From NCBI RefSeq assembly GCF_910592395.1, contig NC_088312.1, forward strand, positions 10,228,001 to 10,292,000: a stretch of DNA of 64,000 nucleotides, in the 5' to 3' direction. Position 1 is the first letter of the stretch. Each line of letters opens with the position of its first letter. The translations under genes and the position numbers were made by a program. This document shows positions 1 through 13,321 of this stretch, piece by piece. The stretch comes from Lineus longissimus. Taxonomy: Eukaryota > Nemertea > Pilidiophora > Heteronemertea > Lineidae. The notes below the pieces were generated by a model. That model was given only the letters and a program-made list of their open reading frames with translations, did no database searches and was not told where the DNA came from.

Positions 1-370
1 AGGTTCATAACGCTCTATCAAGAAACCATCAACACGATTAGAAAATATTCATTAGACATTCCACCAGTGATTGATTGATTTAATTACAATAACCTGTATA
101 CCCGGACAACATGGCGATGTTTTCGTGCTCTCACCTAGGTAACGGCGACCATTTCGCCTGAGGAGTGACAACCACTTCCTTATTCTTGACTACGTGTATT
201 ATTTCCTTGGTAGATTTTATTATAATTGTCGTGCAAAGCAATCAGATTATGTTGAACTATGATTAACTTCGGTGTTTGAATGTCAATACCTGTTCGCATA
301 AAAAGTGATGAAGGAACTCTTTGGTGCTGTATCGGTTGAAGCTCTAGAGACACATGTTAGATAAGTACCC

Positions 371-563
371 AATCTACTCACTAGATGGAAGGTGAAGTGA
401 GTGGATTGGTCTTGTTCGCCATTTTGAAATTCTCTTAGCCAGCCAGCTGTGCGTGTTTCCCTTTTTGCCTGCAATAAAAATGATGCGTAAATGTATGCAC
501 ATTTTTCAAAATGGCAGGCATGATTGATCTACTCATTTTGTCCAGCCATCGAGTGAGTAGATC
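371..563. repeat. Foldback (inverted-repeat) element
   Basis: The arms at about 371-429 and 504-563 are imperfect reverse complements of each other. Both carry an atctactcactNgatgg block and a gccattttgaaa block, and a ~75-bp loop separates them. This is the layout of a MITE or foldback element. No protein is encoded. Confidence 0.6.
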
Positions 564-566
564 GAG

Positions 567-3500
567 AACCAATCAGGATCCATCTGAACACTTTAGGTTT
601 CTTGCCAAAAGCTGGTGGGTTTGAAGTATCTCGCTAGGATTCAAAGCCTGTTGTTACTTGTAAAAAAATATACTCTGATGTTTGGCGTTTTCCACCTTGT
701 GCAAACAACGACTTATTCACCATTCTAGTCACATCCCATCATCAATGTCAATCCCAACGAGCCCTTTACTTCTGCCACTTAAGATTCAACTAATCTCGCT
801 CAAGACGGGAAGTAACCAGGACAGATCTCTGATAGTCTTAGGTGCCCTCGCTAACAGTATTACCAATGAGACCCTTTAAGACACTGAGGAGTGCTCGCAT
901 GTGCCCAGGAATAAACTTGGATAAAAGAAATCATCCTTATTGATTGAGGGAATTAGCCGTCTTTGCCGGAGAGTGCGGCTTAATGATTTTCAACCGATAT
1001 CATGACTTAAGGTGTTCCAACAATTTCCCGTACCCACCAAGGTAGTTTCTTCACCATCAGATATCTAGTGTAATGATGTCCCCTGAAAATATTCTGTCTT
1101 CTGTTTCTAGGTGAAGGCTGATCCCACATCTCACTGTATGGTATAGCTGTTTTCATCATCATTTTAAACTTATTTTGACACTAAATATGTCCCCCTAAAT
1201 AAAGTAACTCTCAGAAACAAACATATTGATAAGAAGAACAACAAGAAGTCATACTTCTTGCCAATTTATTCTTGTTGTGTTGCGACCGCTCCCTGAATGG
1301 ATAATCTAATTCAGCGGACTAGGTTTGGGCATCATTAGTGAAATTGGCAAAGTTATATCCTCCACCAAGTTTGGCTAATGTAATAAGTCCACTTTGGTGA
1401 GTTTGGCGTTGCTGACCTTAAATTGCCGAGAGCAAACAAGAAAAACAAACCATTGATTGGGTTTGAAAATGAAAAGGTGATACTTTCCTTCACCTTTATT
1501 CAGTATTGTTGTATTGGTCAGTAGACCGACTTCAATTTTGGAGATTCTTGACACTGATGCTTTTGGTATTACTCTCTGTGGATCATCGTAATATTTGTCC
1601 AATTGATTTGTTTATCACAAAACACTGGGCTATTCCGAACCAAAACATTTCTAAGCCGAAACGACTTCTGCCATGCTGTTTGATGGTCAGAAGTTTTTTT
1701 GTCCGACCGTCGCTTACATCACATTGAAATGCACAATCAGGATCCAAGGGAAGAAAATCTCCAACTGTGGTTCTTCCCTCTTGATAGATTCTTTTAGATG
1801 TGTTGCTCATTACTTAGGTATTCTACACCACGCACGAATCAGTGGTCCAACAGTCGCATTCATCAGGCGTCTTCTGAACGTCGCAGATCTTGACTTTTTC
1901 ACCCAATCAATGGAGAGGCAATTGGATTCCGTTCGCTGATTTGTCAATTGTTCTGAAAAAAGTCTCGCATGACACGGTATTGGCAGCGATGTGACTTTAC
2001 CACGGATTCATGCTTCCTCTATTGGGAAAAGAAGTTAAGCAGGTTACATCAACTTTAGAACAGGAGTTTCGGAGGATGTTGACTGTCCCTGATATAATTG
2101 GTGGTATTTTGGAAGCTACTGGCTGTATAACTAAAATATTTCATGGTATTTTTGAAGTACTAGCTGCACTATACGTATTGCAGTATTTTGAAAGATAATA
2201 TCTGTATCTGAAATATTTCACAAACAGAAACGTGAAAGTAGTGAGAATGAACCGTCTCGCCACATTCTGATCATGACAAACCATTTTAACAACCTCATGA
2301 TGACTTCAAATATTTCGTGAACCTGCGACAAACCTCGGGATGACTCATGAAGAGAAAAGAACCGTCTCGTTTAGAATTCTGTTGCATTCATCATTATTTC
2401 TTTTTGCATCCGACTTTGACTCAGCAAACTTGCTATTTCTCTGTTTTCAATGAACCTTATTAACATCTTGTGATACGTTCCATATCTGCGTGATTAAATA
2501 GTTCAAAAACTGAAAAAGTGATGGTTAAACTACTTTCAAAGAAATGAAAGATGTTGAGTGTGTGACATGAAAGAAAAGTGGGAATATCTGAAATAAGATA
2601 AAAACCTTGAAATATTTTGTCTCCACTTGTGTAAAAAAAACCCAGCTCAGCGAGGTCTTTGATTCTCTTTTGGTGGATTCAGCCCCAATCACCAGGTCCA
2701 AAATCCCTACTTTCTGAAAGCAACGTCAGTTGAGAGCTGATCGTGGAAGTTGCAGTCTGAGATTAATAACCAGTTTCAAGTTAGGTCAGACATAGTCTAA
2801 TACACTGGTGTTTTGTTGCTTTTGTACTACAATCCAGAAATGATATCGTTGACGTTAGATATTGCTTCAGATACCGATAGCTGCTGTGCCCTTAGATCAT
2901 AACATATAGATATAATACCAAGGTGGAGAAAGTTCTTCTTGATACAGTCTGCGGCCGTTGCTGCTCATGACCATGATCTGGAACACCGCCCTGACCCTGG
3001 CACACCCCGTGCATAGACTGCGGTCCCTTATGCATGAATGGAGTTACATCTCAGGAGGAATCCCTGGAGGTGACAGGCAGCCTCTCAGAATGAGAACGGG
3101 ATGCCGCAACTCATCGTTTTATTCCGTCTAGTTGACTAGCTCCGAGTCATGTTTTATGCATACCCACTGACATGAAGATCGCGGGATCCACACAGATGGT
3201 GTCACATGATATTTGAGGGCTGTCAGATCTTGACTTGTTGCGATCTTGTGCATAATGGCTGATTATTGACTCCTGTCATGTGGAGATGTTGTTCGAATCA
3301 TATACATTACTGTTTACATCACTACATTGTTGACATCTCCTATGATGTACACTTTCAGTTCAGTAAATCATCTGATCTTCATGGAGGGGAAATGGTGTTT
3401 TGGGGGAATGCTGGGATTGCAATGGTGGATCCAGGGAGTGCTCCTTGGGCCATGTGCCACCCCTTATTTGGAGAAAAGCTTTGAAACTGACCATAAATTT

Positions 3501-4350
3501 GGGGAAATTGACTATTACTGACAGTAAAAAGCATCAAGGCGACCTTCTATTTTCAGATTCTACAAACTGCCCTGGGATGGGCCATCACTTTTCAACAAAA
3601 TTTTAAAAGAGCAACAATCTTTCTTTCATCACCTCTTGTCCAACTGTTTAAAAAACGTTCCAAACTTTTCTCTTTACTCTTTTTCACAGAGTTCTTTCGA
3701 ATATTGCACCAGAGTTTGCAGATTCATCATGTCCATTCCCACAAATTGTTGCCCAGCAACAAGTTGAATATCCTTTTAACGAAATTGGTGTTTGCGCTGG
3801 TGTCGTGACCGGCATTAATCTGATGATCCGCGGCGTGGTCCTGAGATTAGCTGCATTATTTATAAGCTATGAATACGATTTGATAGCAGGAAGAAATCAG
3901 TGGTTTATAAAACATATCTCTGATTTGGAAGGGAAAGCTTGCTTGAATGAATGACAGGTTTTATTCATGGGTGTTGGCTGTTTTTGTGATTCTTGTTTTG
4001 TGTTTATCTCCCTCCTCATCGATCATTCATGGGCCTTGCTTAACCCATTGGAACCTCAACTGATATGAGATGATGGTTGTCATCTCGTGAGTCTGCTGAC
4101 TTAGATAGATATGGCATCATCGTCTCGTCTTCGTGGTAAGCTGCTTATCCTGATTGCGATGAAAGATGGCAGCTTCATGAACAGCTTTGTAACTAATATC
4201 GCAAACAAATATCTGATAGGCTGGAGTCAGGACCATTATAGCCTAGACTTAACCTTGGAGGATTGGGATCATGCCCAGTTGGTTTTTACAGAGATTTGAG
4301 AAAGTTGATACATTCTACATGTAATGTTGGCAAATTCAGTGCAGATTTAG
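567..4350. other. No gene recognised
   Basis: Only short ORFs without family resemblance are present. A strong acceptor-like site (pyrimidine tract then cacag) ends at about 3690 and is followed by ~38 open codons, but no partner exon or good donor was found. A short ATG segment at 4111-4135 ends at a gtaagc donor in phase 1. It could be a remote first exon of SASH1, with very weak support. Confidence 0.4.
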
Positions 4351-4612
4351 TATAATAATAATAATAATAATGAGTCTTTTATATAGCGCAATTCCGTGAG
4401 ACTATAGTTCTCGATCAAAGTGCTTTGGGATATCATATTATTACCCCGGTCTCCACAGAAATCAATCTGGGGTTTCAATGAGCAACCAGAAGGTGCTCAC
4501 TTGAACTCGACCAGTAGGGGAACTAAGCAGTGACTCGGTCGGGAGTCGAACCCACGACCTCCTGATCATGAGGCCGACTCTCCTCCACTGCACTACCGCT
4601 GTATGACATGCA
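4351..4612 (-). mobile_element. tRNA-derived SINE
   Basis: Read on the minus strand, the element starts with a tRNA-like head. An A-box-like tagtgcagtggaggag lies near 4589-4574 and a B box ggttcgactcc at about 4551-4541. A unique body follows, then a tail with gcgctatataaaag and an (att)n run at 4351-4372. The gcgctatataaa tail motif is shared by many animal SINEs (established knowledge). The tail orientation agrees with the box order. Confidence 0.8.
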
Positions 4613-4615
4613 CAT

Positions 4616-7600
4616 GCACTTGATGTAACAATGACCTCTTGTCCCAGTGGTCTCAACAACGCCAGGTTCCAGAGACGTTGAGATACTTCAAATGAAAAGA
4701 TCATCCCTTGAACGTATTTCACTTTTTTCTAAGACAGGAGTAAAAATCTCAAAATTTTTACAGCAAAAAAGCTGCATTTGCAGCAATCGACAAATGTGCG
4801 CAGTATTGGTCTTGACAGCTTGGTTCCCACTCGCCCCCAGCAAAGAAACATTGACGTATCCTCCCACTGCACTATCTGAAGGGCAGAAGTCGCAATGATA
4901 ATTGCGATAACTTGGGGTATGGAACTAATGACGGCAGACTGACTCATCTATACAGATGTCGTCGAATGAAATTTTCCCATAATTCAATTTTTCCAAAAGC
5001 AACAGTTTGTTAGCGGGATTCAGAATGTAAATTGGATTATTGAAAGAAAAGTGACGTGCGTGTTCCTAAGTTAACGTGGCGTTGGGTGTGACATGCAACA
5101 ACCGCCCCAAGAGTTTGATTCCCTGATAGCTGATCACATTTCATCAAGGCCATTAAAAGTAAATTCTTGGTCATTCTCGATAAAAGGAATTCATCGTAAT
5201 AACATGTGATTCCATTTTGTTTACCACAACAAGTAGAACAAACTTAAACGATGAAAGCTTAGGTCACTGCTGCTCATTGTCAGAAGCATTGATGGTCAAG
5301 AGATTGAATGTGAAACAATAACTTTATTTCTCCAGCCTTACGCTTCCAGTACGTTAACATGTTGAATATTGTGAATCACTTCAAGATGGAAATGATGATT
5401 CATTGTCGAATTCAAAAACCAAATTATTCCCTGATGTCATGCAATCATAGCGTCTTAACCACTAGGGTATCGATGGAGGAGCTTTCATAAATCATGATGT
5501 ATTTGATTTGAGTGATACGACTTCAAATACAGTGTCAGGTTGTTAGTTTTCCTTTGAAGGGGTCAATGATGTCAATGTTGAGTGTCGCTTTCAAGGCTTC
5601 TATTTCATGTATATCAAGGCCCGATTCGACAAGACCGTTTTACCTCTGCAGTTGCAGTCGTGGAAAAAAAGTACTTTTGCCCAAACAGTTATTTTGTAAT
5701 TCAAATTACCCACCAGTGTATGGAGCATTGAAGAGATGTATAAGGCATTAATCTTTCCTATATAAAAGTGTAATTGCAATCAGGAAAGATTTGTGGTGAC
5801 TTCGTGTGGGGCGGGCACAGAAGACGGATTATCCATTGGTAATCTGGTCCCCAGGGGTCTATTTCATTGTAAGTATTCTGATGTAACCTGTACGTTTTGC
5901 ACGGTAGAATCACTGGTGCTAGTGCACAGTAGGTGCCACAGATCAACCTCATCATTCATGAGTCCCGCCAGTTTAATTTACACCCAGCATAGTACGGTTG
6001 CCAAACGCGGCGCATTTCGATTTATTTCTTCGGGTTCTCGCCAATCAATGCTAGCGCTAGCTGAGAATTAATACGAACGTTGGTCACAATGTCATGTTAC
6101 CGCTGTGGTCACTTTGCACTAATGGCCCCGATTCCCTCGCCTGTTTCTCAAGACTCGATGGCACTTCTCTTGCGGCAACATGGAAATATCGCCATGCAAA
6201 TACTTCGTCGGTGTCTAATGGTCGCTAACGAGATATTCATGTGCCTTGGGGTGTATCGTAATTGTGGCTTCCTGTAGATATGTATGAAGTGTCTCCCTCT
6301 CTGTTTTGACACATCTTTTTCAGTAAGGACAATGGCAAATTCAAGATGATTTCCGCACCAAGATCACAGCTTCATCTCTTCATTTTGAGTCTGGTCTAAG
6401 TTGGCGCCAACCAACCCAAATATCTTTGGACTTGTTCATTTTTAGAATGCAAATTGAGAATTATCTTTCTTTGTATTACGACAGTACCTGAGTATCCTTT
6501 TCATGCTGTTCTTGTTTTCACTGTTCACTGGAAGTTCGGACCACACATCAGTGGCACCATCAGCAGGGCATTATCTGATCCCAAAACTCGGCATTATCTG
6601 ATCCCACTACTCCTTCATGTTTCATTCTTCTTATATAGATATCATAAGTAACACTATAGTTTTTCAATTGCTCTTGATTGCTAGTGAACGTTGACATTAT
6701 CGGATGCATGGCTTCTGTGGGAGTTGCAGCACGTTTTGTGATAATTGACAAGAAGAGTGGTTCAGAGTGATGATAGGGATGAGCAACATATGCAAGTTGA
6801 TATCCAAGTCATTGGGGAGTCTGCCCTTGCCTTGCTTGGTCTGGCAGATGTCAATCTGAATCTTAAATAAAACTTGGCATGAATCGGAGAGTATGAGAAA
6901 GCAAGCCTCTGTTGCCTTTGTCCATACGTAACCTAGCTTGAGGCCTCGAAAACCTGAGTCAGCATCCCAGGATGCTCTGGGGATTCAGAAGTCAACACTG
7001 TGATGTTACTTCTGACCATCACAGTCGGAATAAACCAAGTGGCTCATATGATGGTCTTGCTTGGCTTCCAACCTACCAAGGGAAATAGAGGTCAACCCAA
7101 ATAATGATGTTCGTGGTATACAACAAGCCAGATGCATACAGAAAACCCATTGAATTAGCAATTGGGGTGTTTCTCCTGACCATTTCAGCTGACTCATTTA
7201 CTCGCGGAGAGAATCGCAAGTCAACACAAATACATGATATTTGCTGTATACGACAACCTTGTTGTTCTTCTGGAGGCGAGATAGCCATGATTCATACTGT
7301 GACTTGATAAAGAACAACAATTGAATTTTCACCGAATCGCTGAAGATAGTATTCAGTGATTAATTGTTTGTAGTCATCTTTCTTAAGGTTGCATCTACAT
7401 ATAATGTCGGAAAACTTAAAAAGGACTTGTCGTTGCTGTGTACATTTCATCATGAATCTTTGCCTACTCTGTAGAGAAAAACTACCAATTGTAAATCAAT
7501 TGCAGATTTTAATAGAAGAAGATCTCTAAATTCTAATGATGGCTATGTTTATTTGATCAGCAACTTCTCATTTCTTTCGTATCCGTAACGAAGACGTCTT

Positions 7601-7990
7601 CTTTGACTTCACAAAAATTGTTTGATCCTCGTTGATCCAAAGGTGTGAATATTCAAAGGCGTTCACATCTATCGCAATTTCAGTTGAAATTCAAAACCGG
7701 ATAAAACTTCAAATAGTGCCACGCCGTTAAATATTCATGAGGAGCTTTGAACTGGTGAACCCACGCCGCTGGCGCCGTCATCGAACTGGCTGATTCGATT
7801 ACAGACCTGTCGGACAGAATTTGTGCCGATTTCATTACATGTGAACCAGTGTGTTGTGTCTATTAGATTTAGTTTGTGCCACCGTCGGCATGATGTAAAC
7901 GCAGATGCTCGCAATGTGTCCTCACCCTTTGCGGGTTTGAGAAGTATTGATATAGTCATATAGAAAAAAGGACACCCCATTATGACCTTT
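4616..7990. other. No gene recognised; possible SINE scrap and weak duplication
   Basis: No exon chain is supported. About 5472-5450 (minus) resembles a lone tRNA A box (ccctagtggttaagacgc). Roughly 7075-7130 and 7205-7260 look like a diverged direct duplication spaced ~130 bp, sharing a gtcaac..caaata..tgat..gtatac pattern. Confidence 0.4.
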
Positions 7991-7997
7991 GACATTC

Positions 7998-8190
7998 AAG
8001 CGAAGGAGTCTTGTGGTTAAGGGGTCGGACTCTTAATCTAAATATCAGGTGTGGAGGGGTCAGATCTTTTCTAAGTGTTGTGCTAAGAGATTACCGGTAA
8101 CCTTTTTGGCTTGGTTTTCCACCACCATTGATCCAGACTCTGTCTGGTAGCATTGTTCATTTTCCCTCCTTCTTTTGTTTTCAAGTAAAA
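7998..8190 (+). mobile_element. Degenerate tRNA-derived SINE
   Basis: A tRNA-like A-box segment (cttgtggttaaggggtcgg) is followed ~40 bp later by a decayed B box (ggggtcagatct) and then a pyrimidine-rich body. No target-site duplication was found. The call rests only on box spacing. Confidence 0.4.
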
Positions 8191-8695
8191 GAGTTTTTGT
8201 GATGGTGTGATTCCTAAGGAGAATGGTAAAGGGGCTTTTGCTTGGATAGGATATTGAAAAGGTTGACTAGTGAGGGCCAGACTTGTTGATGATTACCTGT
8301 TATTGCATGTGAAACCCCAAACCATGGTATACAAGTGAATTCACCCCACACAGTGAAGGATACTAATAAAGAATGGTAATTTGACATTCTCCGATACAGC
8401 TTGGGTAATAGCTTTCTACTTTTGTAAAGAAACCGTGGGAAGTATTGGAAAGTATGAATGCGAGCTGTCAGTGTTCTCACCGAGCTTCGTTATATCTTTA
8501 TAATATCTATTAGCAAGGTTTCCTATTAGTCGTCATATCACTTAGCTGACGAAAATGAGCTTGACAGATTTATAGCAATCGCCGTAAAACACAGCTAACA
8601 AATATGTTGAATCGGTCTGCGTGTTCGACTATAGTTATGTCAGTAAAATTGGCATATCTCATCCTCAAAACTACTTGTATACCTTTAGCTGCCTC

Positions 8696-8916
8696 ATAAA
8701 GGGGGCTATAGGCAGGAGCAGAGGGGCTAATTTGGCCATCTCCAGGTGCCTAATATACACAGTAAGGGCCCTAGGTTGCGTAAATGTCAGCAATAAATGT
8801 ATTCCTCGTACAAGCGTCAATCATTTCAACGTACTGAGAGATGTGAGAGACCCCTATTGGCGACTTCATGTAACTCTATCTTGCCTGCCTAGCTGCTGCC
8901 TATATTATCCCTTTAA
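8696..8916. repeat. Inverted-repeat MITE, copy 1
   Basis: The left end (taaaggggg..tataggcag) is the inverse of the right end (ctgctgcc..tattatccctttaa). A second copy lies at 60178-60396 and shares the block gagacccctattggcgact and the same termini. Two copies with matching ends in one window support a short non-autonomous element. Confidence 0.75.
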
Positions 8917-10943
8917 GTACTTTTCAAATTATTAGTTGAAAGAACCGAGTTATCTTACATTGAAGGGAGAGAGAGAACCTGATATAAGCAATTTCACTGA
9001 AATACACCTCTCAGATTACTTTCTTTTTTGCATGTTTATAGCAATTCATATCGCTGTGAAATGTTCTTTGGTGCTGATGAGTTAAAAGGGAACCCTAGGG
9101 GTTAATAAAGAGGTCCTTTTCAGCTGCGGACATCAAAGGGCCCAAATCTAATCAGAGAGACTGATGAAACAGCAACACGAGCAAATCAGATCACTCGCGC
9201 TGAACCAAACCAACTCAAATGGTCCTTCCATTACTTTCTGAATAAATTCTCTCTCGACTTGATTGTTCAAAGCACAAGCTGAGAGCTGATGAGTCCAGGG
9301 GGAATGTCTTGATTTCAGCGTCTGTCGAATGAAAGAACGTTGAGTCAGTCATGGTGAAGAAGCACTCTCTTGGATTGACAGCGCTAGACTGTCTCTGGAA
9401 TTTGTGATCCTCTACAACTTCTTTTCAACTGGAACATGTACTGCTCTGAAAGAATTTTCTGCAGAAAACCTTTTGAGGTTCTGGTCAACATCTTGGTTTC
9501 GTTGTCGTCACAGACCTGTCATCTTATTTTGATGACCAAACATTCGAATTACTATAAACCATGTGACATCCGTGATGAACCTGAGACTTGATCGTGCATG
9601 CTTGTTAGATGTATCGGCTTAACCAACCAAGATATTCCACGATATCTCTAATCATGTCTCGTTGTGCCAGAATGGGTTAACCATGATTATTGTGCCAGCT
9701 TCATTGAAGCCAATTGAGTTGATTGCTTTCTGAGATGATATTAACAGTGAACTGATCGTCGCTTGCTGGGGCTGGAGCCAATATCGTATGGGCATCATTA
9801 TCATTTCCGACAGAGAATGACGGCCTGGCAGGTGGTGGTTGGAAACTGTGTTGGTTCCTTGTCTCCTCAGGATGGTACTTGAGAAGTAACTTAGCTGGGA
9901 TTATTGTGGCTATTAACCCTTTGAAGGCAATTCGCCTGATCAACCTTGCTTGTGGAGAAGGTGACAGGTGATATATCTGAGTTTGAATCTCTCAACTTCA
10001 TTCATATAAAGGTAATATTCCTGTTTTGAATCTTTGAAATCAGCGCCAACTGCCAGTTACTGCTGGGCAAAAATGAATGTCATGTGGAAAGAAACCAAAT
10101 TTACAGGAGAAAACTTGTCAAGTGTGATTAGAAATCGGTCCAACAACCAGTCTGATGTCAGCTGTTCACTCTGTATGGCCAATAATAGTTATTCAAACTA
10201 CCTTCATTTCAAAACTTTTACTGAAATTTTAAATTCCAAAAGTAATTTCAAAGAATCCAAACCATCTGCGGCTATGTTATGATTGATGCTGATAAATGCT
10301 GTCATTTGGGGCAAATATCTCCGATGATTAATCGCGTTGTGGAAATGAAAGTGGTTTCCGGCAACCTGATTCTGACAAATCACCGCCAGGATGATGCAGA
10401 TTAATCAGTGTGAGCGCCACCTTTCCATAATAGTGTCATTAATCATAGCGCTGATTGGGCTATCTTGTGGAGGTATTGTCTAAAGTATGTCTGTCTGTCA
10501 GGCAGGTGGTCTCTGATTCACGAAAAGCTAGGGCACTATTTGGACTGTATAATCAATGTTGGTTTGCTTGAAAGTGGACAACAACAGACTGTATAGTCTC
10601 CTGTTTGTTTGTGACCTAAGACAAGTCACTTTACTTTCATATTGTCTGGTGTGAGAAACCAATGTTACAAGAATCACTTTAGAGTTTCTGTCATGACCCC
10701 AGTCTAATATTGTGCAAAAGAATGTTTTTTTCCTGTAACCTTTCTCTGGGAGACAGAATTTCCTTTCACGCCCGCCTTGAAAAAACCCAACCTACATGTA
10801 CCCTTTTTAATTGTCATGGCCAATGTGAGTAATTTCTCACTTTTCAGTTGTTTGACTTTGTTGTTTCGGTATAATGACACGTTTTTTTTTGTGAGCAAAC
10901 GTTTTTACTTTATTCTAAACGTTGTACCTTCTTGTCTTTTTAG
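8917..10943. other. No gene recognised
   Basis: AT-rich sequence with short ORFs only. No domain, exon chain or repeat array was recognised. It probably lies upstream of SASH1 or within its 5' intron. Confidence 0.4.
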
Positions 10944-11017
10944 GACCAGCCAAACCTTTGCCAACCCTGACGATACGTCTTTATACTACTCCGAAAACAT
11001 ATATGGAGACACTAATG
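10944..11017 (+). CDS. SASH1: Candidate upstream SASH1 exon
   Basis: The acceptor is ttgtctttttag and the donor aatg|gtaggt. The exon is open, with entry in phase 2 and exit in phase 1. It encodes an acidic stretch containing NPDDTSLYYSENIYGDTN. The phase-1 exit fits the exons at 12224, 13322 and 18075, so it could join any of them. No ATG is present, so a further exon is needed upstream, possibly outside the window. I cannot align it to human SASH1, so its membership rests on phase, order and coding-like composition. Confidence 0.5.
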
Positions 11018-11105
11018 GTAGGTACAAAGTTAGCGATATCCAGGTGTTTATAAATGTTCTTTTATTTGTGTTTCGTGTTCCAATAATCACTACAAATTGC
11101 CTCAG

Positions 11106-11167
11106 GTGGAGATCAGGATGACTCCAGAAAGGGACGCAAAAGAAATACCATTGAAAACCCTGAAAAA
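11106..11167 (+). CDS. Questionable exon just downstream of the 10944 exon
   Basis: After an 88-bp putative intron ending in cctcag, about 20 codons are open (GDQDDSRKGRKRNTIENPEK) up to aaa|gtaaaa. The content looks coding, but the exit is phase 0, while the next SASH1 exon needs phase 1. No phase-0 acceptor partner was found. It may be a chance open stretch or part of a truncated isoform. Confidence 0.25.
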
Positions 11168-12223
11168 GTAAAAAGGGTTAGGAATGAAACGCACAAACAA
11201 GTGATTTTTAGTCACTGCGACCTGTGGCAGAACGAGTGATTGCTATTTACCCAATCGGCGGCCGCATTCCAACCACAACTGTCCTGGCATTGTTGCAGCG
11301 ACTAAAATTGCATGTTTGCGCAGTGCTTTGTCTATCTGGATCCTACCCTTATTTACAAAAGCGTTTCATTTTATGTGCAGTATACTCTACACTATTATCA
11401 TTTGGCGACACTCATTTTGGAAACTTGATGAAGTATAAATTTACAAAAAATAATGAAATGGCTTTGAGATGTACTGTGGTGCTTATTGTCACAATCCATC
11501 ATGTTTAGTTATGTCACTCACAATCACTTTTTTGTTCACTGCACTGACTGTATACAGCAACTTCCTATATAATTGATAGTACAGCACATTTGATCTTCTT
11601 CGAAATAGTCCCTGCCCCTGCCCAGTCAGCAGATTTGTCCCAATGATGGTCAGTTCAGGAGTGGAATATCAGATGGCAGCATGGTATTGTATGACCAGTT
11701 ACTGTAGTTGTAATGAAATGGATTCGAACCTTTTGTCAACTGTGCAGCCTCAATTGTATAGTTAAAAGGATTGCAGATTATTTAGGGAAATTGCCATCTT
11801 TCTGCCCTTCTGCCCCCCCCCCCCCTCCGCACCTCACACTGTTTACTTTGTTTGGCTTGGTGATTTGATATTCGTCTTAAAAATGTCCTGCATGATTTGA
11901 ATTGTCAAAAACAAGTCATCCTTTGATACTAGCCCTACTCTGCGATAGAGGCACATCTGAAATTATATCTTGAAAACGTAATGGCAGTGTCTCCAAAGCT
12001 CAATGCTTAAGTTCAGAAATCAGACAGATCATTCGATGACTGTCAGGATCTCACCTTTTATTCACCTTCAAAGAAGTTATCTGAACTGTGGATATTTGTA
12101 AAGATATCTCTTATGACAATTTTTTGACAAATTGACAAATCATTCCAATCAGGACATTTTTCCTGTGTTGTTTTTTTTTACTGTTGCATGTTGCTTATGT
12201 TGTGCTCACCTCCACTTTTCCAG

Positions 12224-12280
12224 GAATGTGCTGTATCAGTAAGGTCCATCGTAGATCATCTAGAACTCACTGCCAAAAAG
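12224..12280 (+). CDS. SASH1: Candidate symmetric SASH1 exon (57 nt)
   Basis: The acceptor is ccacttttccag and the donor aaag|gtagag. The length is 57 nt, with entry and exit both in phase 1, so including or skipping it keeps the frame. It encodes MCCISKVHRRSSRTHCQK. The start is an ATG followed by two cysteines, so it could also act as an alternative start giving a Cys-rich basic N-terminus of a kind that is sometimes acylated (inference). Confidence 0.4.
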
Positions 12281-12814
12281 GTAGAGTTTTAACAAACATG
12301 TTTGCACATTTTGTCGAAAACAAGAATAGATAAAGGCTATGGCGTTCGTTTGTACAGACAATCAAAACTACTTTATGACTCGAAAGATTGAACATGTTTT
12401 GTTGCGGCCTATGAGATGTTCTGACATTGCTTGGTTACCGCAGGCAGATGACCACAAAAATGTTTGTCAGACATTATAATTCTCTTTCATCATTTTGCAA
12501 GAAGGAATCTTTTCACATTTTCTTTAATTTGTAAAAATATGCGAAGATTTAAGCGCTAGCCCAAATGCTCCCAAAACAAGTTTCAAGACTTCGTTACCAA
12601 TTTTATTACATCAAACAAAAGTACATTTTTATACAGCTTATTTCAATTCCTTCCTCGTTTTAATACAGAAGTGTCAATAACTCAGCCTAACAAACAGGAA
12701 GTCATCATACCACAATTGTTTACAACATTGGACATTAATCAACAAGGAACTTTAGACAATTATCCTAGGATTAGATTAGTTGACAATCTTAATAAGATAA
12801 ACAGTCTGATGTAA

Positions 12815-12982
12815 GGTAGAATCTCCCTTAGTGGACACCTCTCTAATAAGGACACCCTCTCTAAGGACACTAGTTTTGGTCCCAAATTGGCTGTTTCCAT
12901 TCAATTTGACCTCTCTAATCAGGACACCTCTCTATTAAGGACAGCACTAGTCAGTCCCGGCGTGTCTTATAGAGAGGTTCAT
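12815..12982. repeat. TACAGTAGAACCTC MITE, copy 1
   Basis: This is a copy of an inverted-repeat element whose intact form begins tacagtagaacctctctatt and ends with the inverse. This copy runs from gtagaatctcccttagtgga to tatagagaggttc, with the middle cccaaattggctgtttccat. Other copies are at 27175, 33011, 41888 and 63400. Confidence 0.8.
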
Positions 12983-13270
12983 CTGAACTGCTTATCAAAT
13001 GCCAACCAGGAATGTTAAAAGTTATTTTGGGAAGGTTTTGTTTGTGTTTATATTCTCGAAATTTGTAAACAAAACATGTAGGCCTAGGGCCTATCTTCAT
13101 GTGACAAAGCAGCAGCCACCACACAATAAATGTATAGGCCTCACCAAAGCTGGGGAAAACCCGTCTTTCGACCATATCTAATCCCAGTCCAACGAATCTA
13201 GATATTTAGTCATCCGATGTCGTCTAGACTTAACTGTTAGTGGTAGGCTTATGACGAAACAGACATTTGC

Positions 13271-13276
13271 TATAAA
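13271..13276 (+). promoter_or_regulatory. TATA-like box before the 13324 ATG
   Basis: ctataaag lies about 50 bp upstream of an ATG in good context (purine at -3, G at +4). A start site near 13300 would leave a short leader. It supports, but does not prove, an alternative first exon of SASH1 here. Confidence 0.4.
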
Positions 13277-13321
13277 GCCAGACCGTGGACATCTTGGACT
13301 GAACTTGTTCGTATTTAACAG

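Noticed and set aside
2010-2198. 62-residue ORF with a hydrophobic C-terminal half
   Set aside because: It has no partner exons, no family resemblance, and lies in AT-rich DNA where such ORFs are expected by chance.
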